Below, piece after piece: positions 1-5,201 of a stretch of 16,329 bases of DNA (positions within the stretch are counted from its first letter, which is position 1; each line of letters opens with the position of its first letter). The stretch is from the NCBI GenBank assembly GCA_964242945.1, contig CAXTCF010000091.1:1-16329 (forward strand), given 5' to 3'. The stretch is from Mesorhizobium_B sp964242945 (GTDB taxonomy: Bacteria; Pseudomonadota; Alphaproteobacteria; Rhizobiales; Rhizobiaceae). The notes beneath the pieces are model-generated. The model was given only the letters and a program-made list of their open reading frames with translations. It was not told where the DNA came from and ran no database searches. The translations under genes and the position numbers were made by a program.

Positions 1-137
1 CTTGCCTAGGCTCACGTACCATCAAGGTACGCTCCGCTCCGGTTCTCGACGCCACGTCCCACCGACTTGCCGCCTCGGTTTTTGAAACGAACTCCTTTCC
101 GGCAGCGTCGCAAAGATGGTCTTTCGGCGTCCTTGGT
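1..137. other. Gene-free leader, possible intergenic repeat
   Basis: No convincing gene is visible here; the end of any upstream gene cannot be identified. The stretch contains a small hairpin (CGTACC at 15-20, GGTACG at 26-31, 5-nt loop) followed by a GC-rich segment that resembles the multicopy intergenic sequences common in rhizobial chromosomes. The resemblance is from memory and unproven. An open frame runs on the minus strand, but its composition looks like a shadow. Confidence 0.35.
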
Positions 138-172
138 CGGCCTCGGCTCCTGCCGGGGCCGTTTTGTTTTTT
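138..172 (+). terminator. Rho-independent terminator upstream of gp6
   Basis: A 10-bp stem (138-147 pairing with 152-161, one T-G wobble) closes a 4-nt loop TCCT and is followed at once by TTTTGTTTTTT (162-172). This is a textbook intrinsic terminator for + strand transcription. It ends 20 bases before the gp6 start, leaving almost no room for a new promoter, so the tail genes may depend on read-through or anti-termination from an upstream transcript. Confidence 0.8.
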
Positions 173-192
173 CCATCGAATAAAGGCGCGTG

Positions 193-762
193 ATGACGCT
201 GATTCTTGTCGATCCGCCGGCGGCTGAACCCGTTTCGCTTGCCCAAGCCAAGGCGCACCTGCGCGTGACGCATGACAGCGAGGACACGCTGATCGCCGGG
301 TTGATCGCAGCCGCGCGGCAGGAGGTGGAGCGCGGCGCGGGCTTGGCGCTGCTGACGCAGGGCTGGCGGCTGGTGCTCGACGGCTTGCCGGCGGACGGGG
401 TTCTGCCCCTGATGCGCCATCCCGTGCAGAGCGTTGCCTCGGTGACCGTCTATGACGAAGCCGGTGAGCCGGCGGTTCTGCCGGCTTCGGCCTACGCGGT
501 CGATGCGCTGTCGCGGCCGGGGCGGGTGCGGATGCTGGCGTCCGTGCCCGTCGGCTCTCCGCTGAACGGCATCGAGGTCGATTACTCCGCCGGCTTCGGT
601 GCGGCGGGGAGCGATGTGCCGGAGGCGCTGAAACGGGCGATCCTGCTGCTGATCGCCCATTGGTTCGAGTTTCGCGGCGCGGTGTCTCCGGGCGAGCAGC
701 CGGTCGGCTATCCGCTGGGTTACGCCTGCCTGCTCGATCCGTTCCGCCTGCGGAGGCTCTAA
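193..762 (+). CDS. Head-tail connector (GTA gp6-like adaptor)
   Basis: A 189-residue protein of the phage gp6-like / phiE125 gp8 head-tail connector family. Such proteins form a ring below the portal and link the capsid to the tail. The N-terminus (MTLILVDPPAAEPVSLAQAK) is typical, with the 'VSLAQAKAHLRV' helix; a beta-rich middle part follows, then a hydrophobic helix around residues 145-160 (ALKRAILLLIAHWFEFRG). ATG at 193 is chosen over the overlapping GTG at 190 because the AAAGG at 182-186 lies 6 bases from 193 and only 3 from 190. It is the first gene after a strong terminator and is followed 3 bases later by the stopper gene. The position directly ahead of gp7 and gp8 homologues supports the assignment. 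Confidence 0.85.
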   Translation: MTLILVDPPAAEPVSLAQAKAHLRVTHDSEDTLIAGLIAAARQEVERGAGLALLTQGWRLVLDGLPADGVLPLMRHPVQSVASVTVYDEAGEPAVLPASAYAVDALSRPGRVRMLASVPVGSPLNGIEVDYSAGFGAAGSDVPEALKRAILLLIAHWFEFRGAVSPGEQPVGYPLGYACLLDPFRLRRL

Positions 763-765
763 ACC

Positions 766-1101
766 ATGCGCAGCACGTTTCTCGATCCCGGCCGCCTGCG
801 CACGGAGCTTTCGCTGCAAACGGCGACACGGGTTTCCGATGGGCAGGGCGGCTCCAACGAAACTTGGGAAGAAGTCGCCAGCGTGTTCGCGCTGCTGGAA
901 CCCTCGGAGGCGCAGCCGTTCTTCGGCGCCGACCAGCCGCTGGAAACCGTCACGCATCGCGTCACTCTGCGCACGCGCGCCGATGTCGTGCGCGGCATGC
1001 GCTTCGTGAAGGGGACGCGAAAATTCCTGATCCTTTCGGTGCTTGATCCCGACGAAAGCGGGCGCTTTTTGGTTTGCCGCACGGAGGAGGCGCGGCCGTG
1101 A
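766..1101 (+). CDS. Head closure / head-tail joining protein (GTA gp7-like stopper)
   Basis: A 111-residue protein of the phage head-tail joining family (SPP1 gp16 / HK97 gp9 type), which closes the head pore after DNA packaging and forms the joint to the tail. Visible hallmarks are the start LDPGRLRTELSLQ, the segment GGSNETWEEVASVFALLEPS and the strand pattern THRVTLRTRADVVRGMRFV. Length and position match the family. A GGAGG at 752-756 lies 9 bases before the ATG, inside the end of gp6. The stop overlaps the GTG start of the next small ORF (GTGA at 1098-1101), suggesting translational coupling. Confidence 0.85.
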   Translation: MRSTFLDPGRLRTELSLQTATRVSDGQGGSNETWEEVASVFALLEPSEAQPFFGADQPLETVTHRVTLRTRADVVRGMRFVKGTRKFLILSVLDPDESGRFLVCRTEEARP

Positions 1102-1274
1102 ACATTGCGGTTTCGGTGAAGCTCGACAGCCTGTTGCGCAACCTGCGCCTGACGGGCCATGCTCTGGCGGAGGCAACGGAGCAGAAGGTGCTTCGCGCGG
1201 TGCGTCGTGGATCGGCGGCGCTGCGGCAGCCTGGGCGGGCGGCGGAACACGAACGGGAAGGGGAACAGCCATGA
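1098..1274 (+). CDS. Small unassigned protein between stopper and tail terminator genes
   Basis: A 58-residue ORF that I do not firmly recognise. It starts at GTG 1098, overlapping the gp7 stop, with a very strong ribosome binding site (GGAGGAGG at 1083-1090, 7-base gap), and its stop overlaps the gp8 ATG (ATGA at 1271-1274). These signals argue that it is translated. The first 40 residues (VNIAVSVKLDSLLRNLRLTG, then an Ala-rich helix ending KVLRAVRRG) resemble the N-terminus of HK97 gp10-like tail-completion proteins, which are usually about twice as long; the C-terminal 20 residues are charged and low in complexity. It may be a shortened gp10-like protein or a GTA accessory peptide. The function is open. 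Confidence 0.6.
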   Translation: MNIAVSVKLDSLLRNLRLTGHALAEATEQKVLRAVRRGSAALRQPGRAAEHEREGEQP

Positions 1275-1681
1275 CGGCTCCCGCTGGCGCCTTGCAACGG
1301 GCGGTGTTTCAGGTGTTGAACGAAGATGCCGCCCTGCTCGCTTTGATGGGAGGGCAGCGGGTCTTCGACGGCGCGCCGGCCGGCACGTCCTTTCCCTATC
1401 TCACCTTCGGGCGCACCAGCGTTTATGATTGGAGCACCGACACGGAACGCGGCACCGAGCAGCTTTTCAGCCTCCACGTCTGGTCGCGCGCCAAGGGCCG
1501 CAGGGAAACGCAGGATATCATGGAGCGCATCGAGACGCGGCTGGGGGAAGGGCTGGAAGCGCTCGACGGCCACCACCTCGTGAACCTGCGGCTGGAGTTT
1601 TCCGAGACCCGCTTCGACGAGGACCTTTCGGTGCAGCACGGGTTGATGCGGTTTCGGGCGGTGATAGAGGCGATGGGTTGA
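1271..1681 (+). CDS. Tail terminator, DUF3168 family (GTA gp8-like)
   Basis: A 136-residue DUF3168 protein. In gene transfer agents and siphophages this family caps the finished tail tube and docks it to the head stopper. Family features visible are the N-terminal helix (ALQRAVFQVLNEDAALLALMG), GGQRVFDGAPAGTSFPYLTF, the tryptophan in SLHVWSRAKGR and the final strand FRAVIEAM. ATG 1271 overlaps the preceding stop and follows GGAAGGGG. The reading frame is open further upstream but that part is out of family. The gene ends intact just before a low-GC insertion, so the insertion did not damage it. Confidence 0.88.
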   Translation: MTAPAGALQRAVFQVLNEDAALLALMGGQRVFDGAPAGTSFPYLTFGRTSVYDWSTDTERGTEQLFSLHVWSRAKGRRETQDIMERIETRLGEGLEALDGHHLVNLRLEFSETRFDEDLSVQHGLMRFRAVIEAMG

Positions 1682-1862
1682 TGGATGGGAAAGGGGAATG
1701 TGGTGTGGACAAAACTGTGAATGTCATGCCACGTTAGGGTTGTGCCTTATTCCAAACTTTCTGTTATTTGAGCGCATGATCCAGTGAGGCTGGGTATTTC
1801 CACATTGTTGAGAGTGTCCCGCTTGCGTGGACCTTGCCAACGCTTGATTAAGGGGTTGTCAG
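1682..1862. other. Left flank of the low-GC islet
   Basis: About 180 bases between the tail terminator stop and the toxin operator. Composition drops from the GC-rich tail genes to AT-richer DNA within the first 50 bases. I see no ORF with a ribosome binding site, no clear transposase remnant, and no direct repeat shared with the other end of the islet. A single GATTAAG at 1846-1852 matches the half-site of the inverted repeat that follows. Confidence 0.5.
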
Positions 1863-1884
1863 GGATTAAGTCATAGCTTAATCC
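1863..1884. promoter_or_regulatory. Candidate operator of the toxin-antitoxin-chaperone operon
   Basis: A perfect 8-bp inverted repeat (GGATTAAG at 1863-1870, CTTAATCC at 1877-1884) with a 6-base spacer. A further GATTAAG lies 18 bases upstream at 1846-1852. It sits just ahead of the toxin gene, where XRE antitoxins of HigA type bind palindromes to repress their own operon. Function is inferred from symmetry and position; no clear -10/-35 pair could be fixed. Confidence 0.55.
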
Positions 1885-1947
1885 TGCGGCTGACGCGATA
1901 TGGACGATTTAATCGATGTATGCGTTGGTCGATCATTTAAGGTGTCC

Positions 1948-2274
1948 ATGACGCTGAGCGTCCACAAGGAATTTATGAAGGCAGCCGCGAAAGAGCGCGC
2001 GCGTTGCGAGAAGTGGATGCGCTTTTATGCTGAAGACGGCATGGAATTCCTCGACAAAGAAAAACTTCGACATGAAGGCAAATTCAGCACGGCGCAAAAA
2101 GGCGGAACGCCTCATTCGATTTGGGCGTTCAAAGCTTGGCAGCTCCGGGTTTACGGTGGCGTGGTAAAAGGAAACCACTTTATCTGCACGGAAATTGACG
2201 CTTCGAAAAAGCAGGATGAAGCGAGTCAATCGCTCCTAAAAACCGCTGCTCGCAAATTAGCCCATTACTTTTAG
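1948..2274 (+). CDS. higB: RelE/HigB-like toxin of a TAC module
   Basis: A 108-residue basic protein with the RelE/ParE/HigB fold pattern: two N-terminal helices (residues 5-40), then the strand block IWAFKAWQLRVYGGVVKG (58-75), FICTEIDASKK (78-88) and a C-terminal helix to KLAHYF. RelE-type toxins cut mRNA on the ribosome; the central Arg/Lys residues (R67, K87, K88) are candidates for RNA contacts. ATG 1948 is chosen because AAGGTG (1939-1944) precedes it. An in-frame ATG at 1900 would add 16 residues but has no ribosome binding site and lies nearer the operator. It is followed 16 bases later by an XRE antitoxin gene, giving the toxin-first order of higBA. GC content is clearly below that of the tail genes, indicating acquisition. 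The exact subfamily and target are not known. Confidence 0.75.
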   Translation: MTLSVHKEFMKAAAKERARCEKWMRFYAEDGMEFLDKEKLRHEGKFSTAQKGGTPHSIWAFKAWQLRVYGGVVKGNHFICTEIDASKKQDEASQSLLKTAARKLAHYF

Positions 2275-2290
2275 ACAAGGAGGGAATTCA

Positions 2291-2743
2291 ATGACCTTTG
2301 GTCCGCAGGACAAAGACGAAGAGGCAGTCTTTGCTGTGGAGGGGCTTCGTGCTGATCTTCAGTACGAAATGCTTCGACAAATGAAGCGCCTTGGATTGTC
2401 CCAGGCTGGTCTGGCAAAAAAGCTGGAAGTTAGTGCTGCTTGGGTATCTCAAATCCTGAGCGATGACGCTAATCTTACGTTGGAGAGCATCGCCAAAATC
2501 TTCAGTGCGCTGGAATGTCAGTGCCAGTTCTCGGCAAGGCCGAGGGGCGCTGAAGTACAACTTCCGTCGTGGAGCGTTCCGGACATCGTGAATGCTGATC
2601 GTCTTCACCCAATGTTTGAGATCGGCCGCCAACAGGCGGCCGATTTCACATCATCCCCTATTTACAGAAAGCAGACCCGCATTGCGTTTGGGGCTGCAAG
2701 CCGCTCTACATCGGTCATCTCTCGTTGCTATGAAGCTGCATGA
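2291..2743 (+). CDS. higA: XRE-family antitoxin with C-terminal extension (HigA-like)
   Basis: A 150-residue protein. Residues about 24-80 form a Cro/C1-type helix-turn-helix (LGLSQAGLAKKLEVSAAWVS, then ILSDDANLTLESIAKIFSAL), expected to bind the upstream palindrome and neutralise the toxin. Ordinary HigA proteins are near 100 residues; this one carries some 65 more (85-150, including LPSWSVPDIV and HPMFEIGRQQ). In TAC systems such as M. tuberculosis HigA1 (Rv1956), a C-terminal chaperone-addiction segment makes the antitoxin unstable unless held by a SecB-like chaperone. The extension plus the following SecB-like gene suggests the same here. The ribosome binding site is near-perfect (AAGGAGGG at 2277-2284, 6-base gap), so the antitoxin should be made in excess over the toxin. 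The stop overlaps the chaperone ATG. Confidence 0.82.
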   Translation: MTFGPQDKDEEAVFAVEGLRADLQYEMLRQMKRLGLSQAGLAKKLEVSAAWVSQILSDDANLTLESIAKIFSALECQCQFSARPRGAEVQLPSWSVPDIVNADRLHPMFEIGRQQAADFTSSPIYRKQTRIAFGAASRSTSVISRCYEAA

Positions 2744-3207
2744 CCGAAACTGAGGCCAAAACCCAAGAAAAAGCGGCGGCGCTTGCTGCCTATAATGCCG
2801 TTGTAGACTCTGCAAAGTTGATCGGCATAACTCTGGTTCAATCTAGTTTTTTTGTGAAGCCCGATTATTTTAAAATTGTTGCAGAGGAAAATGAGAGCAA
2901 AAAACCTCTTCTTAAAAGGCTGCTAGACGATACATTTGCCAATTGCACGTATGATGCTGAGAGTAAGCTGCTAGGAGGTCAATTCGGTTGGCTTCTTCAA
3001 GCCCATCAAGGACGAAAAAAGATACTATACATTCACGCCTCCTATTTTGTTTCTTACGAAGACGTTCCAAATGTCGAGCGGGTACACTCTGAGGCATTTA
3101 TCAAACGCGTCGGACGCTTTGCTACATACCCTTATTTCCGCAGTCATGTCGCACAATTGTCTGGCGCCTCCGGCTTAGAGCTAGCTGCTCTCCCAGTTCT
3201 GAGGTAA
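2740..3207 (+). CDS. SecB-like chaperone of a TAC module
   Basis: A 155-residue protein, the same length as E. coli SecB. The best evidence is the C-terminal part: RFATYPYFRSHVAQLSGASG (126-145) followed by LELAALPVLR lines up with the SecB segment 'LFPYAREC..MVSRGTFPQLNLAPV'. The region before it (about 68-110) has the alternating beta pattern of SecB sheets. SecB forms tetramers that hold unfolded clients; TAC-type SecB proteins protect the antitoxin's C-terminal extension. It starts inside the antitoxin stop (ATGA at 2740-2743) with no ribosome binding site of its own, so its translation is probably coupled to antitoxin translation. It lacks the acidic C-terminal tail of housekeeping SecB. 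Codon use and low GC match the two upstream genes, so the three form one acquired unit. The fold call is by eye, without a profile search. Confidence 0.72.
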   Translation: MTETEAKTQEKAAALAAYNAVVDSAKLIGITLVQSSFFVKPDYFKIVAEENESKKPLLKRLLDDTFANCTYDAESKLLGGQFGWLLQAHQGRKKILYIHASYFVSYEDVPNVERVHSEAFIKRVGRFATYPYFRSHVAQLSGASGLELAALPVLR

Positions 3208-3644
3208 TTTGTAGCCCTCCGCTGAGCATTGCCAACACCCTGCCTATATGCGCCACAGGATGATACAGCGTTCCGCCAAGCAAGACATGCGTGCCACCCC
3301 CAACCAGCGACGGTAATCCTCCAACCAAGCTTCATGGTTGACGTGTCAAAGCAAGTAGTGGCGCCGTATGGAATGCTGCCGCATGCTGATCATATGGCGC
3401 AAGCGAAGAAGTAGCTCCAAGTCAGTTGTTGTGCCTGCCTTGCCCTGCTGGGTAGCAGCCGGAATTATCGACGAGTCATGACCAAGATCGTACCATCGGC
3501 ACGGAATTAGGCAAGGCTCTGGTCGCAAACATGGCCACTTCAGCCGCAGCGCAGCCGCTTGATCCTCACAACCGGGTTCAACCCGGCCGCACAATGTAGT
3601 GCGCTCTTAAAAGAAATTGCTAACAAATCGTGGAGAGGCCAGAC
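3208..3644. other. Gene-free right flank of the islet
   Basis: 437 bases between the chaperone stop and the tail tube gene. No ORF here has a good ribosome binding site or a recognisable family; the short open frames on both strands are not credible. I see three small hairpins: CAACCA/TGGTTG (3322-3340), the 15-base near-palindrome CCGGGTTCAACCCGG (3572-3586) and CGCAC/GTGCG (3588-3603). None has a T-tract, so no terminator is called. GC content rises towards the right end. It may contain decayed mobile DNA and a promoter for the tail tube gene, but neither can be shown. Confidence 0.5.
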
Positions 3645-4061
3645 ATGGTCGCACAGAGGGGCAAGGACCTTCTTTTGAAGATCGACTCCACGGGGTCGGG
3701 GAGCTTCAGCACGGTGGCGGGGCTGCGGTCCAAGCGGCTCGCCTTCAACAGCCAGAGCGTGGACGTGACCGATGCCGACTCGGCCGGGCGCTGGCGCGAG
3801 CTTTTGGGCGGAGCAGGGGTGCAGCGCGCTGCGATCAGCGGCTCCGGCATCTTCAAGGATGCGGCTTCCGACGCGCTGATCCGCTCCCGCTTCTTTGCCG
3901 GCACGATCGGCAACTGGCAGCTGGTGGTGCCGGACTTCGGGACGGTGCAGGGGGCGTTTCAGATCACCTCGCTGGAATATTCCGGCAGCCATGACGGCGA
4001 GGTGAGTTTTGAGATGGCGCTGGAGTCGGCGGGGCCGGTGAGCTTCGAGGCGCTGCCATGA
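3645..4061 (+). CDS. Major tail (tube) protein, TP901-1 family (GTA gp9-like)
   Basis: A 138-residue tail tube protein of the TP901-1 major tail family. Many copies stack as rings to form the tail through which DNA passes. Typical segments are the start VAQRGKDLLLKID, a beta stretch with NSQSVDVTDADSAGRWRELL (residues 35-54), a glycine-rich turn GSGIFKD, and the final strand EVSFEMALESAG. ATG 3645 is preferred over the GTG at 3630 because GGAGAGG (3632-3638) lies 6 bases before it. It is the first tail gene after the islet and would normally follow gp8 directly. Its stop overlaps the next gene (ATGA). Confidence 0.88.
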   Translation: MVAQRGKDLLLKIDSTGSGSFSTVAGLRSKRLAFNSQSVDVTDADSAGRWRELLGGAGVQRAAISGSGIFKDAASDALIRSRFFAGTIGNWQLVVPDFGTVQGAFQITSLEYSGSHDGEVSFEMALESAGPVSFEALP

Positions 4062-4402
4062 GCGGGGTGAACCGGAGGCGCGGCGAGGTTGCCGCCGAAC
4101 TGGACGGCAAGGTGTTCCGGCTCTGCCTGACGCTTGGGGCGCTGGCCGAACTGGAGGACGCTTTCGCCGCGGAGAACCTGAACGCGCTGGTGGAGCGGTT
4201 CGGCACGGGAAAGCTCTCGGCGCGCGACATGATGCGGATCCTCGGCGCCGGCCTGCGCGGGGCGGGCGAGACGATTTCGGACGAGGAGGTCGGCGCGATG
4301 CAGGCGGCAGGGGGCGCGGCAGGCTGGGCGCGGGTCGTGGCGGACCTGCTTGGCGCAACGTTCGGGGCTGCTGGGCAGGAGGGAAACGCCGCAAACCCTT
4401 GA
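4058..4402 (+). CDS. Tail assembly chaperone, GTA gp10 family
   Basis: A 114-residue member of the gene transfer agent gp10 family (GTA_gp10), recognised from RRRGEVAAELDGKVFRLCLT, the helix LGALAELEDAFAAENLNAL, and the segment ARDMMRILGAGLRGAGETIS. It stands where lambda encodes gpG, just before the tape measure gene, and presumably coats the tape measure protein during tail assembly. Its last codons contain a slippery heptamer, GGGAAAC (4381-4387), in phase for a -1 shift into the next gene, so part of the product is probably extended to about 185 residues. ATG overlaps the stop of gp9. The GTA family call is strong; the frameshift is inferred. Confidence 0.88.
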   Translation: MSGVNRRRGEVAAELDGKVFRLCLTLGALAELEDAFAAENLNALVERFGTGKLSARDMMRILGAGLRGAGETISDEEVGAMQAAGGAAGWARVVADLLGATFGAAGQEGNAANP

Positions 4403-4438
4403 CGGCCGCAGGGAGCGGGAGCGCGGAGGCGTTTCCCT
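4380..4438 (+). repeat. 11-bp inverted repeat around the gp10.1 start
   Basis: AGGGAAACGCC (4380-4390) is perfectly complementary to GGCGTTTCCCT (4428-4438), leaving a 37-base loop that contains the TTG start of gp10.1. In mRNA it would enclose the slippery heptamer and part of the SD-like sequence. It could modulate initiation at TTG; a chance match in GC-rich DNA cannot be excluded. Confidence 0.45.
4381..4387 (+). promoter_or_regulatory. Candidate -1 ribosomal frameshift site (gp10 to gp10.1)
   Basis: GGGAAAC read as G GGA AAC in the gp10 frame fits the X XXY YYZ rule for -1 slippage. It differs only in the last base from the lambda G/GT heptamer GGGAAAG. After slipping, the ribosome reads CGC CGC AAA CCC TTG and enters the gp10.1 frame with no intervening stop. 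An SD-like AGGAGGG overlaps the site (4377-4383). Confidence 0.65.
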
Positions 4439-4614
4439 GGGACCGGGTGATGCGGCTCGGCCTCGGCTTCCTGCGGCTGGCGCCCGCTGTGTTCTGGCGC
4501 ATGACGCCGCGCGAATTGGCTTGTGCGCTGGACAGCCTGCCGCGCCGCGAGGCCGCGCCGGGCCGCGAAACGCTTGCCGCGCTGATGCGGGCCTTTCCCG
4601 ACAACCAGAATTAG
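4399..4614 (+). CDS. Tail assembly chaperone second part (GTA gp10.1-like)
   Basis: A 71-residue protein of the short phage tail-assembly chaperone family found between gp10 and the tape measure gene in RcGTA-like clusters. Family marks are FPWDRVMRLGLGFLRLAPAV (13-32) and FWRMTPRELACALD (33-46). As a separate gene it must begin at TTG 4399, overlapping the gp10 stop (TTGA), and the nearest SD-like sequence is too distant (about 15 bases). It may therefore be made mainly as the frameshifted tail of gp10, as gpT is in lambda, with TTG initiation or the GTG/ATG pair at residues 17-18 as alternatives. It is followed 9 bases later by the tape measure gene. Confidence 0.8.
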   Translation: MTAAGSGSAEAFPWDRVMRLGLGFLRLAPAVFWRMTPRELACALDSLPRREAAPGRETLAALMRAFPDNQN

Positions 4615-4623
4615 GAGTTTGCG

Positions 4624-5199
4624 ATGGCCGAAGAGGTCACGGTCACTGTCAACGCCGACACGGAACCTTTCCAGGCGGCGCTGGAAAACCTTCAGAAGCT
4701 GGCGGGAAGCTTCGGCTCGCAACTGACCGGCGCGCTGAAGAGCGCGGCGGTGAGCGGGCGCGACCTGGACGACATTCTGCGGCGCATCGGGCTGAACCTT
4801 GCGGGGATGGCCTTGAGCCAGGGCCTGAAGCCGCTGGAAAGTCTTGCCGGCTCGTTCTTCTCCAAGCTCGTCGGCGGCGCGTCCGGCATCCTGCCTTTCG
4901 CGGGAGGAGGCGTGCCGGGGCATGTGGTGCCGTTCGCGTCCGGCGGGGTGGTGTCGTCGCCCAGCTTCTTTCCGGCCGGCAACGCGCTCGGCTTGATGGG
5001 AGAAGCGGGGCCGGAGGCGATCATGCCGCTGCAACGCGGTGCGGACGGGAAGCTGGGCGTAGCGACCGGCGGCGGGGCCGCGCCGGTGCAGGTCGTGTTC
5101 AACGTGCAGGCGACGGATGCTGCCTCCTTCCGCAAGTCGGAAGCGCAGGTGACGGGCATGCTGGCGCGGGCCGTGTCGCGCGGGTCGCGGAGGGTATAA
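4624..5199 (+). CDS. Short tail tape measure protein (GTA gp11-like)
   Basis: A 191-residue protein with the C-terminal part of lambda-family tape measure proteins: the FAGGGVPGHVVPFASGGVVS (around 96-115) and LGLMGEAGPEAIMPLQRGAD (127-146) repeats of glycine-rich 'GEAGPEAI' type. The N-terminal half is helical (FQAALENLQKLAGSFGSQL and on). The protein sets tail length and lies inside the tube. It is far shorter than phage tape measures but close to the small size known from RcGTA, consistent with a short tail. AGGAG at 4613-4617 precedes ATG by 6 bases. Confidence 0.88.
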   Translation: MAEEVTVTVNADTEPFQAALENLQKLAGSFGSQLTGALKSAAVSGRDLDDILRRIGLNLAGMALSQGLKPLESLAGSFFSKLVGGASGILPFAGGGVPGHVVPFASGGVVSSPSFFPAGNALGLMGEAGPEAIMPLQRGADGKLGVATGGGAAPVQVVFNVQATDAASFRKSEAQVTGMLARAVSRGSRRV

Positions 5200-5201
5200 C
5201 G

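Noticed and set aside
22..1272. Minus-strand open frame of 416 codons over gp6-gp7
   Set aside because: Covers three well-supported + strand genes and reads as a compositional artefact.
1900..1947. Longer N-terminus for the toxin from ATG 1900
   Set aside because: No ribosome binding site, and close to the operator palindrome; ATG 1948 has AAGGTG and a typical toxin start.
3571..3586. tRNA T-arm-like sequence containing GGTTCAA
   Set aside because: The CCGGGTTCAACCCGG hairpin is symmetrical, and no D-arm, anticodon arm or acceptor stem fits around it, so it is not a tRNA or a clear att site.
3229..3594. Short open frames (about 61-82 codons) on both strands after the chaperone gene
   Set aside because: No ribosome binding sites, no family resemblance, and overlapping one another; likely non-coding.
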